Source of the DNA: Caulobacteraceae bacterium
GTDB taxonomy: Bacteria; Pseudomonadota; Alphaproteobacteria; Caulobacterales; Caulobacteraceae
DNA length: 12,846 nucleotides
Assembly: GCA_030151985.1 (NCBI GenBank)
Contig: JASLDZ010000181.1
Coordinates: forward strand, 1-12,846
Direction: 5' to 3'
The notes beneath the pieces are model-generated. The model had not been told where the DNA came from. It saw only the letters and a list, made by a program, of their open reading frames with translations, and ran no database searches. Of this stretch, positions 9,659 through 12,846 are shown piece by piece. A program made the position numbers and the translations under genes. Position 1 is the stretch's first letter, and each line of letters starts with the position of its first letter.

Positions 9659-10998
9659 GGCTTCACCTTCGCATACGCGGCGCGGAAGGCGGCGGCCCAG
9701 CCGGGCTTTGCGACCTGCCTTGCGCGCCCGAGCGCCAGGGCGTCGTCGGCCACGTCCTCGGTGATCACCGAACCGGACCCCACATAGGCGCCCGCGCCGA
9801 TGCGGACCGGCGCCACCAGGGCGCTGTTGGAGCCGACGAACGCGCCCTCCCCCACCTCCGTCCGCGCCTTGGCGAAGCCGTCGTAGTTGCAGAAGATCGT
9901 CCCGGCCCCGAGGTTCGCCTTCGCGCCGACCGTCCCGTCGCCGAGGTAGGCCAGGTGGTTGGCCTTGGCGCCCGCGCCCATGACCATCGCCTTCAGCTCC
10001 ACGAAGTTGCCCACGTGCGCCGCCGCCCCGACCTGGGTGCCGGGGCGCAATCGGGCGTAGGGGCCGATCAGGGCGCCCTCGCCCACGACCGCCCCCTCGA
10101 GGTGGCTGAAGCTCCGGATCACCGCCCCCGCCTCCACGCGCACGCCCGGCGCGAAGACGACATAGGGCTCGACCGTGACGCCGGACGCGAGCGCGGTGTC
10201 GTGGCTGAACATCACCGTGTCGGGCGCGCTCATCGCCACGCCGGCCTCCAGGGCCGAGGCGCGGCGACCGGCCTGGAACAGCGCCTCGGCGGCGGCGAGC
10301 TCAGCCTGACTGTTGACGCCCAGCACCTTGGCCTCAGGCGCGAAGGCCACCGCGACCGGCGCGCCGTCGCCCCGCGCCAAGCCTACGACGTCGGTGAGGT
10401 AGTATTCGCCCTTGGCGTTCTCGCACCCCACCTTCGCGAGCCAGCCGAACAGCGCATCCCTGCGCGCGGCCAGGACCCCCGAGTTGCACGCGGAGATCGC
10501 CAGCTCGGCCGGCGTGGCGTCCCTGGCCTCGACGATCCGCTCCAGCGCTCCGCCGGGGGAGGTCACAAGCCGGCCGTAGGCGGCGGGATCGGCGGCCTCG
10601 AACCCCAGCACCGCCAGGGCCGCCCCGCCCTCCAAGGCGTCGAAGAGCGGCGCGACGGCGCCCGCGTCGAGCAGGGGCGCGTCCGCGGTGGTGACCAGCA
10701 CCTCGCCCTCGAACCCCTCCAGCGCGGCCTCCGCGGCGCGCACGGCGTCGGCGGTGCCGAGCGGTGGGTCCTGGACCGTGACCGCGCCCTCTCCGAGGCG
10801 CTGGGCCACGTGGGCGCCCACCTCGGGCGCGTGCGCGCCGACGACCACCACGATCCGCCCGCAGCCCGCCGCCCGCGCCGCGTCGATCGCGGCGTCCAAG
10901 AGCGTGCGTCCGCCCACCTTGTGCAGCACCTTGGGCAGGGGCGAGCGCATGCGCGTGCCCTTGCCGGCGGCCAGGATCACGGCGGCGCGTTCGGTCAT
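9655..10998 (-). CDS. glmU: Bifunctional GlcNAc-1-P uridyltransferase / GlcN-1-P acetyltransferase
   Basis: Makes UDP-GlcNAc, the precursor of peptidoglycan and lipopolysaccharide. The 447 residues (slightly short of the ~456 of E. coli GlmU) have both domains. The N-terminal uridyltransferase has LAAGKGTRM (about 9–17), the PKVLHKVGG loop, [11 protein letters not shown] and [16 protein letters not shown]. The C-terminal left-handed beta-helix acetyltransferase contains [29 protein letters not shown] with the catalytic His, NYDGF and [10 protein letters not shown]. The ATG at 10996–10998 has an AAGGG about 10 nt upstream. It is the first gene of the minus-strand block and overlaps rpiA by 4 nt. 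Divergent from the HAD phosphatase across 54 bp. Confidence 0.97.
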   Translation of the reverse strand: MTERAAVILAAGKGTRMRSPLPKVLHKVGGRTLLDAAIDAARAAGCGRIVVVVGAHAPEVGAHVAQRLGEGAVTVQDPPLGTADAVRAAEAALEGFEGEVLVTTADAPLLDAGAVAPLFDALEGGAALAVLGFEAADPAAYGRLVTSPGGALERIVEARDATPAELAISACNSGVLAARRDALFGWLAKVGCENAKGEYYLTDVVGLARGDGAPVAVAFAPEAKVLGVNSQAELAAAEALFQAGRRASALEAGVAMSAPDTVMFSHDTALASGVTVEPYVVFAPGVRVEAGAVIRSFSHLEGAVVGEGALIGPYARLRPGTQVGAAAHVGNFVELKAMVMGAGAKANHLAYLGDGTVGAKANLGAGTIFCNYDGFAKARTEVGEGAFVGSNSALVAPVRIGAGAYVGSGSVITEDVADDALALGRARQVAKPGWAAAFRAAYAKVKP

Positions 10999-11028
10999 GC
11001 GGGCGATTCCCTTCGCTTGCGTCGCGCA

Positions 11029-11047
11029 GGCGTTTAGCGGAAACGCC
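11029..11047. promoter_or_regulatory. Hairpin / operator-like inverted repeat in the glmU–gph spacer
   Basis: GGCGTTT-AGCGG-AAACGCC is a perfect 7-bp inverted repeat with a 5-base loop. It ends 5 nt before the gph start codon and lies about 30 nt upstream of glmU. On the minus strand it contains GCTAAA, a possible −10 for glmU, with a TTGTCG inside gph (11057–11062) at a spacing longer than usual. It could be a shared operator or an mRNA hairpin masking the gph ribosome site. Confidence 0.4.
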
Positions 11048-11052
11048 GCGCC

Positions 11053-11766
11053 ATGCCGACAACCTCCGCGCCCGCCCCTCGTCCGCTGGACGGCGCCCTC
11101 GTCGTCTTCGACCTGGACGGCACGCTGGTCGAGACCGCGCCCGACCTGATCGGCGCGTTGAACGGAGTGCTGGCCGAGCGCGGGCACCCGCCGCTTCCCC
11201 TGTCGGCCGCCCGCCACCTCGTCGGCCGGGGCGCCCGCGCGCTCCTGACCCGGGGCTTCGAGGAGGCCGGCGAGCCGCTGACGGACGAGACCGCCCCGCC
11301 CTACGTCGCCCGCTTCCTGGAGATCTACGAGGCGCGGATCGCGCGGGAGAGCCACCCGTACCCTGGCGTGGCGGAGGCGCTGGACGCCCTGGAAGCGGAC
11401 GGCGCCAAGCTCGCGGTCTGCACCAACAAGCCGGGCGGCCTCTCGCGCAAGCTGCTAGGCGAGCTGGGCCTGCTGGACCGCTTCGTTTGCGTCACGGGGG
11501 CCGACGACGCGCCGGTGCGCAAGCCCGATCCCGGCCACCTGCTCGCCTGCGTCGCGCAGGCGGGGGGCGCGGAGCGGGTGCTGATGGTGGGCGACTCCAT
11601 CGCGGACGTGTCCGCCGCCCGGGGCGCGGACGTCCCTGTCCTGGTGGTCAGCTTCGGCTATACCGAGACGCCGCCGGCCGAGCTGGGGGGCGACGGGCTG
11701 ATCGACGCCTTCGCCGCCTTGCCGGCGGCCGCCCGGCGGCTGCTGCGCCCGGCCGCGACCCACTGA
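11053..11766 (+). CDS. gph: HAD-family phosphatase, phosphoglycolate phosphatase-like
   Basis: Subfamily IA haloacid dehalogenase phosphatase of 237 residues. The four HAD motifs are seen: DLDGTLVE (Asp 20 nucleophile, Asp 22), CTNKP with Thr 124, the RKPDP segment with Lys 157, and VGDSIADV with Asp 181 and 185. A helical cap fills residues ~30–105. Best match by eye is Gph, which removes 2-phosphoglycolate formed from DNA-repair ends. MurNAc-6-phosphate phosphatase (MupP) is a close paralogue often mislabelled as Gph, and the position next to glmU keeps that open. No strong Shine-Dalgarno precedes ATG 11053; a hairpin at 11029–11047 occupies that region. The first dozen residues (Ala/Pro-rich) may be an unstructured extension. 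Confidence 0.85.
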   Translation: MPTTSAPAPRPLDGALVVFDLDGTLVETAPDLIGALNGVLAERGHPPLPLSAARHLVGRGARALLTRGFEEAGEPLTDETAPPYVARFLEIYEARIARESHPYPGVAEALDALEADGAKLAVCTNKPGGLSRKLLGELGLLDRFVCVTGADDAPVRKPDPGHLLACVAQAGGAERVLMVGDSIADVSAARGADVPVLVVSFGYTETPPAELGGDGLIDAFAALPAAARRLLRPAATH

Positions 11767-11782
11767 CGCGGGATTCGCCTGG

Positions 11783-11793
11783 CAGGTGACCTG
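11783..11793. repeat. 11-bp palindrome CAGGT-G-ACCTG
   Basis: Perfect 5-bp inverted repeat around a single G, 17 nt after the gph stop and within the spacer before the RTX gene. It may be an operator half of that gene's control region. Function is unknown. Confidence 0.3.
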
Positions 11794-11804
11794 ATCACGG
11801 TTAA

Positions 11805-11820
11805 CCCGCCAACCGGCGGG
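11805..11820. terminator. GC-rich hairpin after gph, possible terminator
   Basis: CCCGCC-AACC-GGCGGG forms a 6-bp perfect GC stem with a 4-base loop 39 nt after the gph stop codon. There is no T run after it, so it is not a canonical intrinsic terminator. In very GC-rich alphaproteobacteria such stems can still end transcription, but an operator role is equally possible. Confidence 0.3.
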
Positions 11821-11833
11821 CGAGCGTGCTTGC

Positions 11834-11847
11834 GGTCCGGCCGGACC
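11834..11847. promoter_or_regulatory. 14-bp perfect palindrome upstream of the RTX gene
   Basis: GGTCCGGCCGGACC is a perfect gapless palindrome 54 nt before the RTX start codon. Its self-complementarity and its position in a spacer make it an operator candidate for a dimeric regulator. No regulator can be named. Confidence 0.35.
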
Positions 11848-11868
11848 CTCCGATGCTCCGCCCCAAAC

Positions 11869-11886
11869 GCCAGGCGGGGCCCTGGC
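11869..11886. repeat. Stem-loop next to the RTX ribosome binding site
   Basis: GCCAGG-CGGGGC-CCTGGC is a 6-bp perfect stem. It ends one base before the GGGGAG Shine-Dalgarno (11888–11893) of the RTX gene, so in the mRNA it could influence ribosome access. Confidence 0.3.
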
Positions 11887-11900
11887 CGGGGAGCCACGCC

Positions 11901-12846
11901 ATGCCGATCCAAGTCGGGACCAACCACGCGGACAGCCTCACGGGCTCGGGTTCGCTCGACCTTCTGTTCGGCCGCGGCGGCGCGGACACGCTGACCGGCG
12001 GGAACGGCATCAGCGGCCTGTTCGGCGGCAAGGGCGCGGACCTGCTGCACGACGGGACCAGCGGCTACAGCTTCATGTTCGGCGGCCGCGGCGACGACGT
12101 GGTGGTCTCCACCCACGCCGACTTCATGGACGGCGGCTGCGGCGGGACGGACACGGCCGTGCTGCTGCGCTCGGCCTCGACGCAGAGCTTCAACATCGAC
12201 CTGTCGCGCTGCATCAACGTGCTGGCCGACGGCACCATCATGACCGGCTTCGAGCGGCTGGTGTTCGACGGCGGCTCGGGCAACGACGTGGTCAAGGGCG
12301 GCTGCCTGGACGACTACCTGGCCGGCGGCGCGGGGCATGACGCGCTCTACGGCGGCGGCGGAAACGACCTGATCCTGGGGAACGCCACCGACAGCCTGTT
12401 CGGCGGGACCGGCGACGACGTGATCTCGATCACCGCCCTGCCGGCCGTCGTGGACGGCGGCTGCGGTACGGACACTCTGCGCATCGTCGGCCCCATGGCG
12501 TTCACCCCGGGCGTCGTGACCAACGTCGAGAAGTTCGTGGTGGTCGACGGCTTCCTGAACTTCGACCACGTCACGGGCGCGGGCGACCTCGTCAGCTTCA
12601 ACAACTTCTTCGACGCCTCGGGCCAGCCGACCACCACGGGTCCCGGCCTCGTGATCTCCGTCGCCGAGACCACGCTTCCGGGCGAGCCGGCGCAGACGCA
12701 AGGCCCCGGCGTGATCATCCTGGGCTCCAGCCACGACGACAGCATCACCGGCGGCTCGGGCGACGACTTCCTGAACGGCGGCCGCGGCAACGACACCATC
12801 CACGGCGGCGACGGCTCCGACCGCATCGACGGTGGCACGGGGCTCG
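11901..12846 (+). CDS. RTX (hemolysin-type calcium-binding repeat) protein, 5' part
   Basis: 315 codons are open to the end of the window with no stop, so the C-terminus (where a type I secretion signal would be) is missing. ATG 11901 has a strong Shine-Dalgarno, GGGGAG, 7 nt upstream. RTX nonapeptide-type repeats (GGxGxDxLx) start almost at once: residues about 11–67, 123–174 and 274–315, the last block most regular (GGSGDDFLNGGRGNDTIHGG). Between them, a module with DGGCG-TDT followed by an FERLVFDG or VEKFVVVDG segment occurs twice (77–124 and 185–217). There is no Sec signal peptide and no catalytic domain in view. Four cysteines (80, 104, 135, 188) are unusual for this class. Probably a calcium-binding protein exported by a type I system; enzyme, adhesin or S-layer roles cannot be separated. 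Confidence 0.9.
   Translation, partial: MPIQVGTNHADSLTGSGSLDLLFGRGGADTLTGGNGISGLFGGKGADLLHDGTSGYSFMFGGRGDDVVVSTHADFMDGGCGGTDTAVLLRSASTQSFNIDLSRCINVLADGTIMTGFERLVFDGGSGNDVVKGGCLDDYLAGGAGHDALYGGGGNDLILGNATDSLFGGTGDDVISITALPAVVDGGCGTDTLRIVGPMAFTPGVVTNVEKFVVVDGFLNFDHVTGAGDLVSFNNFFDASGQPTTTGPGLVISVAETTLPGEPAQTQGPGVIILGSSHDDSITGGSGDDFLNGGRGNDTIHGGDGSDRIDGGTGL
11931..12101 (+). repeat. RTX repeat block 1
   Basis: Degenerate glycine/aspartate repeats, residues ~11–67 of the RTX protein: LTGSGSLDLLFGRGGAD, then FGGKGADLL and FGGRGDDVV. Spacing is less regular than in block 3. Confidence 0.7.
12267..12422 (+). repeat. RTX repeat block 2
   Basis: Residues ~123–174: DGGSGNDVVKGGCLDDYLAG, then GGAGHDALYGGGGNDLI and FGGTGDDVI. 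It carries one cysteine (135) at a repeat position normally held by a small residue. Confidence 0.7.
12720..12846 (+). repeat. RTX repeat block 3 (canonical, runs off the window)
   Basis: Residues ~274–315: nearly perfect nonapeptide units ending in DGSDRIDGGTGL at the window edge. More units are expected downstream. Confidence 0.75.

Noticed and set aside
11819..11833. Possible sigma-54 (−24/−12) promoter before the RTX gene
   Set aside because: A TTGC is present but GG and GC are not at the required 10-base spacing.
11658..12803. 381-codon minus-strand frame opposite gph and the RTX gene
   Set aside because: The plus strand carries clear RTX repeats, a good Shine-Dalgarno and an uninterrupted frame; the minus-strand frame is the shadow of those repeats.

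Overview
The window is very GC-rich, gene-dense bacterial chromosome. The gene set and order (class II ribonucleotide reductase; a glmU–rpiA–glutathione reductase–O-antigen ligase–class II DAHP synthase block with gph divergent from glmU) point to an alphaproteobacterium. A Caulobacter-type promoter, GANTC sites in the promoter spacers and a CtrA-like box favour Caulobacterales (Caulobacter/Phenylobacterium/Brevundimonas). The lineage is an inference from gene content and motifs, not from a database search.

Layout, left to right. (1) 1–1587 (+): 3' part of nrdJ (B12-dependent ribonucleotide reductase). (2) 1584–3214 (−): a TetR-family regulator followed by a short PLP-dependent threonine/serine dehydratase. 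(3) 3215–3365: a regulatory spacer with a palindromic operator candidate, a possible promoter and a CtrA-like box. (4) 3366–4760 (+): a membrane-bound processive GT2 glycosyltransferase. (5) 4757–10998 (−): a five-gene block read in the order glmU, rpiA, gor, O-antigen ligase, class II DAHP synthase. glmU/rpiA and gor/ligase are joined by 4-nt GTGA stop/start overlaps, and the DAHP synthase has its own promoter candidate. (6) 11053–11766 (+): a HAD phosphatase (gph-like), divergent from glmU. (7) 11767–11900: a spacer full of inverted repeats. (8) 11901–12846 (+): the 5' part of a cysteine-containing RTX calcium-binding repeat protein that runs off the window.

Most genes are central metabolism: dNTP synthesis, amino-acid catabolism, pentose phosphates, UDP-GlcNAc, thiol redox and chorismate supply. 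The second theme is the cell surface: UDP-GlcNAc supply, GT2 polymerase, O-antigen ligase and an RTX protein. I see no tRNA, rRNA, CRISPR array, insertion sequence, phage or defence island. No gene-free stretch exceeds 300 bases. The least ordinary items are the two convergent gene pairs that end on the same shared CTAG tetranucleotide, the cysteine-bearing duplicated module of the RTX protein, the lack of C-terminal cysteines in the NrdJ tail, and the palindromes in the spacers. I do not see a convincing new multi-gene system here.
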